Origin: Leptolyngbyaceae cyanobacterium SM1_4_3
GTDB lineage: Bacteria > Cyanobacteriota > Cyanobacteriia > Elainellales > Elainellaceae
DNA length: 33,527 nucleotides
Assembly (NCBI GenBank): GCA_012031415.1
Contig: JAAUTN010000033.1
Location: forward strand, 1 to 33,527
Reading direction: 5' to 3'
The position numbers and the translations under genes are program-made. The notes under the pieces are model-generated. The model saw only the letters and a list, made by a program, of their open reading frames with translations. It ran no database searches and was not told the DNA's origin. Position 1 is the first letter of the stretch; each line of letters starts with the position of its first letter. Below, in pieces: positions 32,829-33,527 of the stretch.

Positions 32829-33491
32829 CTAGGCTGATTCTTCCTGCTCGACTGCATCTTCAATAGCAGCCATTTCCTCGGCAATTTCAGCGTCAACCTC
32901 TTCCTGGGTAGGCGGCACTGCCACAGGCGGGGCAAACACCAGCAGCCCTTGAGGAATGCACTCAATTTCGACGGGCGTAGTGCCAATAATTTCTCCATCG
33001 ACTACCACTTTTTGGGGCGGGTCAGTGGTTACAGTGAGTCGCTTAGTTCGCAGACAAATAATGTCTTCTCGATTAGTCGCAGTCTTGATTAGCGCGGAAC
33101 CAAACAAATTCAGCATCGTATCAAGCGCCTGAAGCCGAGTATTTGCCGTGCTGATTGTCACGTCTAGCAGTCCATCATCTACCAGCACCTGTCCAAAGCC
33201 TTGCGCTAACAGGGAGGTCGGGGGCGCAACATTAGCAATGGTGATTGCCCCCGACTGACACTCGCTCACTGTACCATCGACCTCAATTTGGGCGAGAAAT
33301 TGCTCCTGCTGTCCAACCTGCTGCATCCCTGCCAGGATGTATGCCAGAACGCCTAAGCGATTTTTTAGGTCGCGATTGGCTCGTTCAATGGTTTCTGCCT
33401 CAAACCCAATTCCAGCCAATAAAATCATCGGTGAACCGTTACAGCGGGCTGCGTCTACGGTGCGTGTTAGTCCTGCCAAATCGTATTGCAA
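32829..33491 (-). CDS. Diacylglycerol/lipid kinase family protein, partial and frameshifted
   Basis: This is the C-terminal part of a YegS/BmrU-type lipid kinase. It contains TRTVDAARCNGSPMILLAGI, GFEAETIERANRDLKNRLGV, and the strand-rich C-terminal domain (LVDDGLLDVTI, VVVDGEIIGTTPVEIECIP) with an acidic tail. The nucleotide-binding GGDGT region would lie beyond the window. Before this frame, the sequence from the window edge reads SRLGIPRTVQGACNTI in another frame. One missing T in the TTT at 33478-33480 explains the break. The listed start is therefore artificial and the real gene continues past 33527. The likely reaction is phosphorylation of a lipid; the substrate is unknown. Confidence 0.85.
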   Translation of the reverse strand: MQYDLAGLTRTVDAARCNGSPMILLAGIGFEAETIERANRDLKNRLGVLAYILAGMQQVGQQEQFLAQIEVDGTVSECQSGAITIANVAPPTSLLAQGFGQVLVDDGLLDVTISTANTRLQALDTMLNLFGSALIKTATNREDIICLRTKRLTVTTDPPQKVVVDGEIIGTTPVEIECIPQGLLVFAPPVAVPPTQEEVDAEIAEEMAAIEDAVEQEESA

Positions 33492-33527
33492 GCTCCCTGC
33501 ACCGTTCTAGGAATTCCCAAACGCGAC

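Overview
The window is chromosomal DNA from a cyanobacterium, most likely a filamentous Leptolyngbya-like or related lineage; I cannot fix the genus. The evidence is a form-IB RuBisCO operon with the chaperone gene rbcX between rbcL and rbcS, a pipX gene, the der-ecfT pair, a cyanobacterial glgB, several cyanobacteria-only families (DUF1400, low-complexity-tail membrane protein), very frequent HIP1 octamers (GCGATCGC), and heptameric short tandem repeats in the gene gaps.

Layout. 1-3489: tRNA-Gly, a TonB-like protein and a zinc-ribbon Ser/Thr kinase, all on the minus strand. 3490-6650: long rbc leader, rbcL, rbcX, rbcS and a double hairpin terminator. 6651-8399: a decayed transposase fragment and an unrecognised 353-aa gene. 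8400-11214: nanE and a large repeat protein broken by a frameshift. 11215-15525: metallophosphoesterase, tRNA-Ser, small hypotheticals, a DUF7662-like/HTH regulator, comB-ridA. 15592-19872 (minus): pipX, a pabB-like gene, ecfT, der. 20390-22984: glgB, its terminator, tRNA-Thr. 23100-25611: an accessory strip with a broken integrase beside the tRNA, two small proteins sharing an N-terminal module, an IS256-type transposase remnant, and an array of 21-bp palindromic units. 25774-33527: a GAF-GAF-PAS-cyclase gene (frameshifted), aldo/keto reductase, M23 peptidase, low-complexity-tail membrane protein (frameshifted), a DUF1400 protein, and the C-terminal part of a lipid kinase (frameshifted, cut by the window edge).

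How the genes fit together. Most are ordinary housekeeping genes: carbon fixation (rbcLXS), glycogen branching (glgB), C/N signalling (pipX), folate or tryptophan precursor (pabB-like), ribosome assembly (der), vitamin or metal uptake (ecfT), second-messenger and kinase signalling.

Two things stand out. First, three otherwise intact genes each carry a one-base frameshift exactly at a HIP1 octamer. This suggests either systematic read error at a methylated motif or a real indel hotspot. Second, the 21-bp palindromic array at 25382-25611 keeps its palindromic core while its spacers vary, and its period is two helical turns. It is the best candidate here for something undescribed. Both need computation or experiment to settle.
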